Notes: generated by a model not told the origin, from the letters alone. A DNA stretch of 64,000 nt from Lachnospiraceae bacterium (GCA_017619615.1 JAFZRY010000014.1:107420-171419); one strand, 5' to 3'. Positions 50,631 through 59,280 are shown, numbered from the stretch's first letter. Numbers and translations are program-made.

Positions 50631-51998
50631 ATGCAACATCCTTACATTCCCAACAGCAACGAGGCGGTCCGCCGCGAGATGCTGGAATTCATCGGCGCCC
50701 CGTCGGTCGAAGCGATCTATTCGTTCATCCCCGACGAAGTCCGCATGAAGAAGCCGCTCGACATCCCCGAAGCGCTGCCCTCCGAGGTCTCGCTGAAGAA
50801 GTACATGAACGGCATCCTGAACCGCAGCACCACCTGCGAGGAGAACCTGAACTTCCTCGGCGCGGGCTGCTATGACCACTACGTCCCGGCCATCTGCGAC
50901 GAGATCAACGGCCGCAGCGAATTCCTGACGGCCTACAGCGGCGACACCTACGCCGACCACGGCAAGTGCCAGACCTTCTTCGAGTTCTCCAGCATGCTGG
51001 GCGAACTGCTGGATCTGGACGTCGTGAGCTTCCCGACCTACGACGGCGGCCAGGCGGCCTCCACCGCCCTGATGATGGCCCGCCGCATCAACGGCCGCAG
51101 CCAGGCCCTCGTTCCCGCGAACATGAACCCCTCCCTGCTTTCCCAGATGCGCTGCTACTGCGAGGGCATGGAACTCATCGAGGTCGCTTATAAAAAGAAC
51201 GGCCAGCTGTGCCTGGAAGATTTAAAAAGCAAACTCTCCGCCGACACCGCCGCCGTCTTCATCCAGAACCCCACGTTCCTGGGCTTCTTTGAGGAACAGG
51301 GCGAGGAGATCGGCCGTCTGGCGCACGAAGCGGGCGCGGAATTCGTCGTGTACGCGGATCCGTCCACGCTGGCCGTGGTCGCGCCGCCCGCCGATTACGG
51401 CGCGGACATCACCTGCGGCGACATCCAGCCGCTGGGCATCCACATGAGCTACGGCGCCGGCCTGGGCGGCTATCTGGCCACCCGGCAGGAAGAAAAGTAC
51501 GTCATGAACTATCCGCACCACCTGCACCAGATCTTCCAGAACTCCAAGGGCCAGTTCGGCTACGCCCGCGCCCTGCCGGAGCGCACCAGCTACTATGTCC
51601 GCGACAAGGGCATCGAATACCTGGGCACCTGCGTGGGCCTGTGGGCCGTGACCGCGGCCGCCTACCTGGCCGTGATGGGCCCCGAAGGCATGCGCGAGCT
51701 GGGCGAAAACATCGTCTGCAAGAGCGATTACGCGCAGAAGAAGCTGGCCGGCCTGAAAGGCGTGCGCCTGCCGTTCGCGGAAAGCCGCAGCTTTATGGAA
51801 TTCGTCCTGAACTTCGACGAAACGGGAAAGACCGTGGCCGAGATCAACGAAGCGCTGCTGAAAAAGCACATCTTCGGCGGCTACGATCTGAGCAAGCACT
51901 TCCCGCAGCTGGGCCAGTCCCTGCTGGTCTGCGTCACCGAAAAGACGGAGTTCGCGGACATCGACACGCTGGCCGCCGCGCTGGAAGAGATCCTGTAA
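50631..51998 (+). CDS. Glycine dehydrogenase (decarboxylating) subunit 1-like protein (GcvPA-like)
   Basis: 455 residues, the normal GcvPA length. YIPNSNEAVRREMLEFIGAP, NFLGAGCYDHYVPAICDEI, LTAYSGDTYADHGKCQTFFE and SFPTYDGGQAAS follow the family closely, but several usual motifs are altered (PTxYDGxxAxxEA is here TYDGGQAASTALM). gcvT, gcvH and lpd are absent from the window. It pairs with the next gene, 13 bases on. Confidence 0.82.
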   Translation: MQHPYIPNSNEAVRREMLEFIGAPSVEAIYSFIPDEVRMKKPLDIPEALPSEVSLKKYMNGILNRSTTCEENLNFLGAGCYDHYVPAICDEINGRSEFLTAYSGDTYADHGKCQTFFEFSSMLGELLDLDVVSFPTYDGGQAASTALMMARRINGRSQALVPANMNPSLLSQMRCYCEGMELIEVAYKKNGQLCLEDLKSKLSADTAAVFIQNPTFLGFFEEQGEEIGRLAHEAGAEFVVYADPSTLAVVAPPADYGADITCGDIQPLGIHMSYGAGLGGYLATRQEEKYVMNYPHHLHQIFQNSKGQFGYARALPERTSYYVRDKGIEYLGTCVGLWAVTAAAYLAVMGPEGMRELGENIVCKSDYAQKKLAGLKGVRLPFAESRSFMEFVLNFDETGKTVAEINEALLKKHIFGGYDLSKHFPQLGQSLLVCVTEKTEFADIDTLAAALEEIL

Positions 51999-52011
51999 GG
52001 AGGAGAAGAAC

Positions 52012-53562
52012 ATGTCTGAACTGAAAAAACGCAATTTTCACGAGGCCCAGTGGGACGAATCCATCATTTTCGAGCAGAGCGTTCCCGGCAGCCGCAGCAT
52101 CCTCTTCCCGGATGCTTCCGAAGAAGCGGGCGTCTGCCCTAAAGAACTGATCCCCGCCGGTCTGAAGCGGAAAAGCGCTCCGGAACTGCCGGAGCTGGCC
52201 CAGCCCCAGGTGCTGCGCCACTATCTGCGCCTGTCGCAGGAGACCATCGGCCAGGATTTCGACATCGACATCGGCCTGGGCACCTGCACCATGAAATACA
52301 GCCCCAAGATCAACGAGCAGTTCGTGCGCAATCCCAAGTTCGCCGAGCTGCATCCCTATCAGCCCGATGAGACGGCCCAGGGCATCCTGAAAGTGATCTA
52401 CGATTTCGAGCAGATCATGAAGGAGATCTCCGGTCTGGACGCGGTGTCGTTCCAGGCGGGCGGCGGCGGCCAGGGCATCTACGCCAACGCGGCCGTGCTG
52501 AAGCAGTACTGGCGCGATAAGGGCGAGGCGGATCAGCGGACCCAGATCATCACCACGATCCTGTCCCACCCGATCGACTCCGCGGCGCCGGCCACCAAGG
52601 GCTTTGAAGTCATCAGCCTGTATCCGGAAGCCAACGGCTACCCCAGCATCGAGGCCTTAAAGGCCGTCGTGGGTCCCAAGACCGCGGGCATTTTCATCAC
52701 CAACCCGGAAGACACCGGCGTGTTCAACCCGATCATCCGCGAGTTCGTGGAAGTCGTGCATGAAGCGGGCGGCCTCTGCGTCTGCGACATGGCGGACTAC
52801 AACGGCCTGTTCGGCATCGTCCGCGCGAAGGAACTGGGCGCCGATATGTGCCACTTCAACCTGCACAAGGCGTTCGCCTCGCCGCACGGCTGCATGGGCC
52901 CCGGCTGCGCCGCCCAGTGCGTAAGCGCCGAGCTGGAGAAATACCTGCCGCGTCCGCGCGTCCGTTTCGACGGCGAAAAGTACTACACCGACTACGACGG
53001 CCCCGCCTCCGTGGGCAAGATCCGCCAGTTCCACGGCTCCCTGGCCGCGGTGATCCGCGCCTACGCCTGGGTGATGAGCCTGGGCCGCGAAGGCTTAAAG
53101 ACCGTGGCGGAGACCGCCATCCTGAACAACAACTACATGATGAAGCGCGTGCTGAACGAAGTCCGCGGCATTTCGATGTCCTGGGCCGAGGAAGCCCCCA
53201 ACCGCCTGGAGCAGGTCCGCTACAGCTTCGAAAAGCTCTACAAGGACACCGGCGTGAGCGCCGAGGACGTGAACCATCACCTGCTCGACTTCGGCTTTCA
53301 GCGCTTCTTTGCCAGCCATCACCCGCTGATCGTTCCGGAACCCTTCACCCCGGAACCGACCGAATCCTATTCCAAGGACGACATCGACGAGTACGTGGAC
53401 GCGCTGATCCAGATCTGCGAGGAAGCGTACACCGAGCCCGAGAAGGTGCTGAACGCGCCGTACGCCGGCCCGATCTCCCGCCTGGAAGAGGACCACATCC
53501 ACGACTGGAGCGAGCTCTGCGTCACCTGGCGGGTGTGGAAGAGGAAAAACGGCCTTGCTTAA
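52012..53562 (+). CDS. Glycine dehydrogenase (decarboxylating) subunit 2-like protein (GcvPB-like)
   Basis: 516 residues, PLP subunit. The cofactor lysine is Lys286 in FNLHKAFASPHG; the following stretch reads CMGPGC where standard GcvPB has GGGGPG. SFQAGGGGQGIYANA and TNPEDTGVFNP correspond to PLP-phosphate and specificity loops. Decarboxylation of glycine with transfer to GcvH lipoate is the family reaction; the changed glycine loop and missing partners leave another amino acid possible. The stop overlaps the next gene by eight bases. Confidence 0.82.
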   Translation: MSELKKRNFHEAQWDESIIFEQSVPGSRSILFPDASEEAGVCPKELIPAGLKRKSAPELPELAQPQVLRHYLRLSQETIGQDFDIDIGLGTCTMKYSPKINEQFVRNPKFAELHPYQPDETAQGILKVIYDFEQIMKEISGLDAVSFQAGGGGQGIYANAAVLKQYWRDKGEADQRTQIITTILSHPIDSAAPATKGFEVISLYPEANGYPSIEALKAVVGPKTAGIFITNPEDTGVFNPIIREFVEVVHEAGGLCVCDMADYNGLFGIVRAKELGADMCHFNLHKAFASPHGCMGPGCAAQCVSAELEKYLPRPRVRFDGEKYYTDYDGPASVGKIRQFHGSLAAVIRAYAWVMSLGREGLKTVAETAILNNNYMMKRVLNEVRGISMSWAEEAPNRLEQVRYSFEKLYKDTGVSAEDVNHHLLDFGFQRFFASHHPLIVPEPFTPEPTESYSKDDIDEYVDALIQICEEAYTEPEKVLNAPYAGPISRLEEDHIHDWSELCVTWRVWKRKNGLA

Positions 53563-54667
53563 GCTGGGGCTGATCATCAATCCGATCGCCGGGATGGGCG
53601 GCCGCGTGGCCTTAAAGGGCACCGACGGCCGGGAAGTCCTGGCGGAGGCCCGGCAGCGGGGCGCGGTCCCCGAAGCCGGCCTCAAGGCGGAGAAAGCCCT
53701 GCGGATGCTGCTCCCGCACCGGGACAGCCTCTGCGTGTACACCGCCTCCGGCGCCATGGGCCAGACCCTGTGCGAAAAACTGGGCCTGCCCTGCCGGACG
53801 GTCTACGAGGCCCCCGGCCCCGAAACGACGGCGGCGGATACCGCGGCGGCCGCCCGCGCGCTCGCGGAGATCCCGGCGGACCTCATCCTCTTCGCGGGGG
53901 GCGACGGGACGGCCCGGGACGTTTGCGGCGCCGTGGGCGAATCGGTCCCCGTGCTGGGGATCCCGGCCGGCGTCAAGATCCAGTCGGCCGTCTTCGCCTT
54001 CACGCCGGAGGACGCCGGCGCCGTGGCCGCGGTCCTGGCGTCGGGCACGCCCATGACGGACAGCCTGCGCGAAGTGGTGGACCTGGACGAGGACGCCTAC
54101 CGGCAGGGCCGGGTCGGCGCCCGCCTCTACGGCGTCATGCGTATCCCCGACTGCCCGGACCGCCTGCAGTCCATGAAGCAGAGCGGATTCTCCACCGAGG
54201 CGGGCCAGCTGGAGACCATCGCGTCCTGGCTGGATGAGCACATGGAACCGGACCTGTACTATGCGGTCGGCTCGGGCTCCAGCGCCAAATGCATCAGCCG
54301 CCGCCTGGGCCTCCCGTATGAACTGCTCGGCGTGGACGTCATCCGGGACCGGAAACTGGTCGCCCGGGACGTCACGGAACCGCAGCTCTGGGAATACGCG
54401 AAGACCGGCCGGCTCCGCATACTTGTCTCCCCCATCGGCGGACAGGGCTTCCTGTTTGGTCGGGGAAACCACCAGTTCAGCCCCCGCGTCCTGAAAGCCG
54501 TGGGGAAGGACGGGATCACGGTCCTGTCCCCCGAATCCAAACTTCTTTCCATCTCGGGCCATACGCTACACATAGACTGCGGGGATGAGGCGGTAAACGC
54601 GATGCTGCGGGGGTATTATAAGGTCCTCTGCGGATACGGCTACCACGCGGCGTTCGCCTGTCGATAA
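53555..54667 (+). CDS. ATP-NAD kinase / AcoX family protein
   Basis: 370 residues. GLIINPIAGMGGRVALKG at the N-terminus and the kinase motif LFAGGDGTARDVCGAVG (GGDG at 115-118), then GSGSSAKCI and SPIGGQGFLFGRGNHQFSP. It belongs to the AcoX/NAD-kinase-like family, many of which sit in acetoin or amino-acid operons without proven activity. The start is TTG at 53555 with a modest GAGG upstream, overlapping the GcvPB-like gene. Unusually high C content in the 3' half. Confidence 0.8.
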   Translation: MLKLGLIINPIAGMGGRVALKGTDGREVLAEARQRGAVPEAGLKAEKALRMLLPHRDSLCVYTASGAMGQTLCEKLGLPCRTVYEAPGPETTAADTAAAARALAEIPADLILFAGGDGTARDVCGAVGESVPVLGIPAGVKIQSAVFAFTPEDAGAVAAVLASGTPMTDSLREVVDLDEDAYRQGRVGARLYGVMRIPDCPDRLQSMKQSGFSTEAGQLETIASWLDEHMEPDLYYAVGSGSSAKCISRRLGLPYELLGVDVIRDRKLVARDVTEPQLWEYAKTGRLRILVSPIGGQGFLFGRGNHQFSPRVLKAVGKDGITVLSPESKLLSISGHTLHIDCGDEAVNAMLRGYYKVLCGYGYHAAFACR

Positions 54668-54673
54668 AAATAG

Positions 54674-54734
54674 TTTGGTTGGGTATTCTTTTTCCGGTTT
54701 GGTTGTGTTATGATGACATCAGAACGTCTATTAT
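54674..54734 (+). promoter_or_regulatory. Tandem direct repeats and promoter of the amidohydrolase/TRAP locus
   Basis: TTTGGTTGGG (54674-54683) and TTTGGTTGTG (54698-54707), 24 bases apart, with TATTAT at 54729-54734, again 31 bases after the second repeat. Both loci have a pyrimidine-rich 14-base stretch between repeats. An alternative -10, TATGAT (54709-54714), is less consistent with the other locus. Confidence 0.65.
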
Positions 54735-54796
54735 GGTATCGTAAAGAAAAATCGTGACACATCCGTTCAGCGGCTTACAGCGCGAAAGGAAAAAAG

Positions 54797-55603
54797 ATGA
54801 AAACTGCATACATCAACGGAACCATCTACACCATGAAAGCCGAAGGAGACACCGTCCAGGCCTTTTTGGTGGAGAACGGAAAATTCGCGTACTGCGGTAC
54901 AAATGAGGAAGTCCTGGATCTCGCCGGCAACTGCGAAGTGGTGGACCTGAACGGCGCCCCCGTCCTGCCCGGCATGATCGACACCCACCAGCACTTATAC
55001 GCGTATGCCCGCGACCTGCTGAAACTGGATCTGAAAAAGGCGAACTCCCTGAAGGAACTGCTGGAACTGATCCGCGTCCGCGCGGAAGCGACGCCCAAGG
55101 GCGAATGGATCCTGGGCACCGGCTTCGACCATGAAAAATTCACGGATCAGAAAGTCCTGCCCACCAAAGAACAGCTGGATGAAGTCTGCCCGGACAACCC
55201 GCTGATCATCACCCGCTACTGCCTGCACGTCAACTGCGCCAACTCCCTCGCTTTGAAGATCGGCGGCGTCGGCCCCGGCTTCAAGCCGAAAGTGGAAGGC
55301 ACCGTGGAATTCCGCGAAGACGGTGAACCTACCGGCACCCTGCGCGATGCCGCCGCGGCGGACATCACCGCCCTGGTCCCGGACCCGCTGGCCACCATGG
55401 AAGGCAAGATGAAGGCCCTGGAAGCGGCCTGCTACCAGCTCAACAAGAACGGTCTGACCGGCGTGCACCCCATCCGGGGCGTGCACGTGAACCTGCCGGA
55501 ATACACGGACGTCTACCAGAACCTGGCGGACGAAGGCCGTCTGACCGTGCGCGTGTTCCTGGGTTTTGACGAACTCCCCGGCTGCGCCATCCGCACCGGC
55601 CGT
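54797..55603 (+). pseudogene. Amidohydrolase (YtcJ-like), 5' fragment
   Basis: About 269 residues match the N-terminal half of YtcJ-like metal amidohydrolases: LNGAPVLPGMIDTHQHLYAY (HxH metal motif), GEWILGTGFDHEKF, NPLIITRYCLHVNCANS, up to RVFLGFDELPGCAIRTG. The family is about 530-550 residues. After residue 269 the same frame continues only as shadow sequence, while a different frame encodes TRAP DctM. The gene is therefore truncated in this sequence, by deletion or by an assembly join. AAAGGAAAAAAG precedes the ATG. Confidence 0.8.
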
Positions 55604-56147
55604 GGTGGCTATCATCTACTCCCTGATCATCGGCGTCTTCGTATACAAAGAGCTGAATCTGCGGACCATTTACGAAGCCCTGCGCGACACCGTGCTGGTG
55701 AACGGCCAGACCACTTTCCTGGTTGGCATCTCCATGTCGTTCGCCCGCTTCCTGACCATGTCGCAGGTGCCTACCAGCCTGGCGAAGAGCATCCTGAACA
55801 TCAACAGCCCGATCGCCATCCTGCTGGCCATCAACATCTTCCTGCTGGTCGTCGGCTGCTTCATCGACAACATTTCGTCGACGGTCATCCTGACCCCGAT
55901 CCTGCTGCCCATCGTGGTAGGCATCGGCATGAGCCCCATCCAGTTCGGTATCCTGATGACCGTGAACCTGGCCATCGGCTTCATCACCCCGCCTTACGGC
56001 TGCAACCTCTTCTTTGCCTCCGCCATCTCCAACGTGTCGGTGACGAACATCGCGAAGAAGATCATGCCGATGATCGGCGTGATGCTGATCGTCCTGATGG
56101 CGATCACGTTCGTCCCTGCCCTGACCATGGCTATCCTCGGGAAATAA
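55604..56147 (+). pseudogene. TRAP transporter large permease DctM, 3' fragment
   Basis: About 180 residues (AVVAIIYSLIIGVFVYKELN to the end) match the C-terminal part of DctM: INIFLLVVGCFIDNISSTVI, ILTPILLPIVVGIGMSPIQF and GFITPPYGCNLFFAS. A full DctM has about 430 residues, so the first 55-60 % is missing, together with any dctP and dctQ. No start codon or ribosome-binding site of its own. Joined to the amidohydrolase fragment near 55603. Confidence 0.8.
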
Positions 56148-56167
56148 GCCTTTGCTGTTTCCCCTCC

Positions 56168-56191
56168 GGGCGGCTCCGGCCGCCCTTTTTT
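56168..56191 (+). terminator. Intrinsic terminator after the DctM fragment
   Basis: GGGCGG (56168-56173) pairs with CCGCCC (56180-56185), then TTTTTT. Confidence 0.9.
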
Positions 56192-56227
56192 GTGTCGGAA
56201 AACTCCGGAAAAAACAGCAAAATTCCC

Positions 56228-56257
56228 TTGACGCTGAACGGTTTCCCGTGGCATAAT
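56228..56257 (+). promoter_or_regulatory. Promoter of the SPT-like gene
   Basis: TTGACG (56228-56233), 18-base spacer, CATAAT (56252-56257) preceded by TGG (extended -10). Leader about 80 bases. Confidence 0.7.
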
Positions 56258-56342
56258 AACTGCGTTGTTTTAGATTTTTTATCAAATTTTTATATTTTCC
56301 CGCCGGCCTTCCCGCCCGGCAGGGATCAGACAGGAGAACCGC

Positions 56343-57530
56343 ATGGATATTTTCGAAAAATTTTACCGCCCCCAGCTGGTGGACCAGGTCCGGGAAGCGA
56401 ACGTCTACCCTTATTTTCACGCCCTTGAGTCCCGGCAGGACACGGAGGTCATCATGGAAGGCAAGCGCCGGATCATGCTGGGCTCCAATAACTACCTGGG
56501 CCTGACCACGAATCCGGACGTGATCGCCGCCGGCATCCGTGCCTATGAGCAGTACGGCTCCGGCTGCAGCGGCTCCCGCTTCCTGAACGGGACGCTGGAA
56601 CTGCATCTGGAACTGGAAGCGGAACTGGCGAAATTCCTGCGCAAGGGCGACGTGATCACGTTCTCCACGGGCTTCCAGTCCAATCTGGGCATCATCAGCG
56701 CGGTGGTCGGCAAGAACGACTACGTCATCATGGACCGCGAGAACCACGCCAGCCTGTACGACGGCTGCCGCCTCTCCTTCGGCACCATGCTGCGCTACCG
56801 CCACAACAACATGGAAGAACTCGAAAAATGCCTGCAGCGCGTCCCGGAGACCGGCGGCGCCCTGATCGTCACCGACGGCGTCTTCTCCATGGGCGGCGAC
56901 ATCGCCAAACTGCCGGAGATCTGCGCGCTGGCGGAGAAATACGGCGCCCGCGTGATGGTGGACGACGCCCACGGCCTCGGCGTGATCGGCGAAGGCGGCC
57001 GCGGCACGGCCAGCTACTTCGGCCTGGAAGACAAGGTCGACATCTACATGGGCACGTTCTCCAAGTCCCTGGCTTCCCTGGGCGGCTACATGGCGGCCGA
57101 CGCGCGCGTGATCGACGGCGTGAAGCACATCTGCCGGCCGTTCATCTTCTCCGCCTCCATGACCCCCGCCAACGCGGCCTCCGCCCTGGCGGCGCTCCGC
57201 ATCCTGGAAGCGCACCCCGAACTGCCCGAAACGCTGCAGGAAAAGGCGCTGTACATGCGCCAGGCGCTGCGCGACCGGAACGTCAAAATGCGCTCCGGCG
57301 GCGGCGAGCAGATCCCCATCATCCCGATCTACACCTACGAAATGTTCCGCACCCTGCAGGTGACCACGGAACTGTACAACCGCGGCGTCTACGTCAACAG
57401 CTCGCTGCCGCCCGCCGTGAAGGAAAATGAGTGCCTGATCCGCACCTCGCTGATGGCCACGCACACCCACGCCCTGATCGACGAGGCCGTGGACATCATC
57501 GCGGAAGTCCTGAAGGAGTACGAAGTATGA
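56343..57530 (+). CDS. Alpha-oxoamine synthase, serine palmitoyltransferase-like
   Basis: 395 residues, the size of soluble bacterial SPT. PLP lysine Lys241 lies in MGTFSKSLASLGGYMAAD; the TFSKSLAS form is that of SPT rather than of BioF or glycine acetyltransferase. Also YPYFHALESRQDTEVIMEG, LGSNNYLGLTTNPDV, GSGCSGSRFLNGTLELH, ring-stacking His135 (ENHAS) and VMVDDAHGLGVIG. The reaction would be decarboxylative condensation of an amino acid with acyl-CoA to a 3-oxoamine. The next gene, overlapping by four bases, is an SDR suited to the following ketone reduction. Glycine C-acetyltransferase or biotin synthesis are the alternatives. Confidence 0.78.
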   Translation: MDIFEKFYRPQLVDQVREANVYPYFHALESRQDTEVIMEGKRRIMLGSNNYLGLTTNPDVIAAGIRAYEQYGSGCSGSRFLNGTLELHLELEAELAKFLRKGDVITFSTGFQSNLGIISAVVGKNDYVIMDRENHASLYDGCRLSFGTMLRYRHNNMEELEKCLQRVPETGGALIVTDGVFSMGGDIAKLPEICALAEKYGARVMVDDAHGLGVIGEGGRGTASYFGLEDKVDIYMGTFSKSLASLGGYMAADARVIDGVKHICRPFIFSASMTPANAASALAALRILEAHPELPETLQEKALYMRQALRDRNVKMRSGGGEQIPIIPIYTYEMFRTLQVTTELYNRGVYVNSSLPPAVKENECLIRTSLMATHTHALIDEAVDIIAEVLKEYEV

Positions 57531-58321
57531 GCCGTCCCGTTGCCTTAGTCACCGGCGGCACCAGCGGCATCGGCCTGGAAACGGCCCGGGCGCTGCGCAG
57601 CGCAGGCTGCCGCGTCTACACCTTTTCCCGCCGCGCGGCGGAAGAGGGCGATGAGACCCATTTCCCCGTCGACGTGACCGACGAAGCCGCGGTGCAGGCC
57701 GCGGTCACCGCCCTTTACGAGCGCGCCGGCCGCCTCGACATCGCCGTCAACTGCGCCGGCTTCGGCATCTCCGGCGCCGTCGAATTCACCGAACTCTCCG
57801 AAGCGAAGCGCCAGCTGGACGTGAACTTCTTCGGCATGGTCAACGTCAACAAGGCGGTCATCCCGCTGATGCGGGAGCAGGGCGGCGGACGCATCGTCAA
57901 CATCAGCTCCGTGGCCGCGCCGGTCGCCATCCCGTTCCAGACCTATTATTCCGCCAGCAAGGCCGCCATCAACGCCTACACGCTGGCGCTGGCCAATGAA
58001 GTGCGTCCCTTCGGGATCACGGTCTGCGCCGTCCAGCCCGGCGACATCGCCACCGGCTTCACGGACGCCCGCGCCAAATCCGTCGTCGGCGACGACGTCT
58101 ACGAAGGCCGCATCTCCCGCAGCGTCTCCCGCATGGAGAAGGACGAGCGGGGCGGCATGAAGGCGGAGACCGCCGGCCGCTTCGTGGCCAAAACCGCGCT
58201 GAAAAAGACCGTCAAGCCCCTGTACGCCATCGGCTTTTCCTACAAAGCCGTCTGCGTGCTCATCAAACTTCTGCCCTGCCGTTTCGCGAACTGGATCGTG
58301 GGCAAACTGTACGCGGCCTGA
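57527..58321 (+). CDS. SDR family reductase, possible 3-ketosphinganine reductase
   Basis: 264 residues. ALVTGGTSGIGLETARAL (cofactor), FSRRAAEE after strand 2 (Arg pair, NADPH-type), NCAGFGISGAVEF, NISSVAAPVAIPFQTYYSAS (Ser...Tyr-x3-Lys), VQPGDIATGF. The C-terminal helix FSYKAVCVLIKLLPCRFANW is hydrophobic and could touch the membrane, as in KDSR-like enzymes. The start overlaps the SPT-like stop (ATGA) with AAGGAG upstream. Role as ketoreductase is inferred from its partner. Confidence 0.75.
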   Translation: MSRPVALVTGGTSGIGLETARALRSAGCRVYTFSRRAAEEGDETHFPVDVTDEAAVQAAVTALYERAGRLDIAVNCAGFGISGAVEFTELSEAKRQLDVNFFGMVNVNKAVIPLMREQGGGRIVNISSVAAPVAIPFQTYYSASKAAINAYTLALANEVRPFGITVCAVQPGDIATGFTDARAKSVVGDDVYEGRISRSVSRMEKDERGGMKAETAGRFVAKTALKKTVKPLYAIGFSYKAVCVLIKLLPCRFANWIVGKLYAA

Positions 58322-58333
58322 CCGCGTTCCCGC

Positions 58334-58365
58334 CGGGCCGGCGTTCTGCCGGCCCGTCATTTCTT
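58334..58365 (+). terminator. Intrinsic terminator of the SPT-like operon
   Basis: CGGGCCGGC, loop GTTCT, GCCGGCCCG (58334-58356), with a weak T-rich tail (TCATTTCTT). Confidence 0.75.
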
Positions 58366-58409
58366 ATCATTATTTTGTTATTTCTCTTATAATATTTCCA
58401 TAAACTGAC

Positions 58410-58438
58410 TTGCCAAAAAAACCTGCTTGCTATATACT
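58410..58438 (+). promoter_or_regulatory. Promoter of the oad operon
   Basis: TTGCCA (58410-58415), 17-base spacer, TATACT (58433-58438), 51 bases before the first start codon. Confidence 0.75.
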
Positions 58439-58489
58439 GTAAGTGGCGTCTTCATGGATGCACATATTGCAAAATGAGGTGAGCGTAAT

Positions 58490-58810
58490 ATGATTCCTTA
58501 CATCGCAGCAGCCAATGACATCCGCATTGGCGAGGCGCTGGGCAACATGGTGGTTGGCCTGGGCGTCGTGTTCCTCGCACTGTTGTTCCTGTGCGGGATT
58601 ATTTCCCTTTTCAAATTCCTTGGCAAAGCTGAGAAGAAGGCCGCGCCCGCTGCACAGGCCAAGCCGGCTGTCAAAGCCGCTGCTCCCGCTGCGCCGGCCG
58701 CCCCGAAGGAAGATGCCGTTGACGGCGCTGTAGTCGCAGCCATCCTGGCTGCCGTCGCTCAGAAATGCGGACCGGGCGCCCGGGTCGTATCGATCGAGAA
58801 GAGCAAGTAA
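58490..58810 (+). CDS. oadG: Sodium-pumping decarboxylase gamma subunit (OadG-like)
   Basis: 106 residues: one TM helix (about 19-44, GLGVVFLALLFLCGIISLF), an Ala/Lys/Pro linker and a short C-terminal helix (VAAILAAVAQKCGPG), the OadG/MmdD pattern. It anchors the carboxyltransferase to the membrane beta subunit. GAGGTGAG precedes the ATG. Confidence 0.85.
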   Translation: MIPYIAAANDIRIGEALGNMVVGLGVVFLALLFLCGIISLFKFLGKAEKKAAPAAQAKPAVKAAAPAAPAAPKEDAVDGAVVAAILAAVAQKCGPGARVVSIEKSK

Positions 58811-58854
58811 ATCCATAAAATCAATATATTTATTCTTTCCAGGAGGAAATCAAA

Positions 58855-59280
58855 ATGAGCAACTACAAGATCACTGTCAATGGCGTAGCCTACGATGTAA
58901 CCGTGGAAGGCGGCGGATTCGCCCCTGCTTTCTCTTCTCCCATGATGAGCCAGCCCGTGTCCTTCGCCCCCGCTGCCCCGGCTCCCGCTGCCGCTCCGGC
59001 CCCCGCCGCCGCCCCGGCTCCCGCTGCTGCTCCCGCCCCTAAGGCCGCTGCCCCCGCCGCTGCCGGCGCCACCAACGTGGAAGCCCAGGTCATCGGCAAG
59101 ATCTTCAAGATCGTGGCCAAGGTCGGCGACACCGTATCCGCCGGTGACGAGATCGTTATCTTAGACTCCATGAAGATGGAGATCCCCGTGGTGTCTCCCG
59201 CGGACGGCACCGTGGCTTCTATCAATGTAAAGGAAGGCGACGCCGTGGAAGTCGGCGACGTGATCGCGACCTTAAACTAA
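58855..59280 (+). CDS. Biotin carboxyl carrier protein of the sodium-pumping decarboxylase
   Basis: 141 residues. N-terminal strand region (YKITVNGVAYDVTVEGG), a low-complexity Ala/Pro linker (about 36-70) built from repeats of PAAAPA, and a biotinyl domain with Lys107 in ILDSMKMEIPV. It carries CO2 between OadA and OadB. The linker gives flexibility. Small separate carrier as in MmdC or some OAD systems. Confidence 0.92.
   Translation: MSNYKITVNGVAYDVTVEGGGFAPAFSSPMMSQPVSFAPAAPAPAAAPAPAAAPAPAAAPAPKAAAPAAAGATNVEAQVIGKIFKIVAKVGDTVSAGDEIVILDSMKMEIPVVSPADGTVASINVKEGDAVEVGDVIATLN

Noticed and set aside
55566-56147. A complete small membrane protein of 193 residues
   Set aside because: The first dozen residues come from amidohydrolase DNA in another frame; only the DctM C-terminal part is homologous, and there is no ribosome-binding site.
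58970-59060. Minisatellite-like GC repeat within the biotin carrier gene
   Set aside because: It is the ordinary Ala/Pro flexible linker of biotin carrier proteins.
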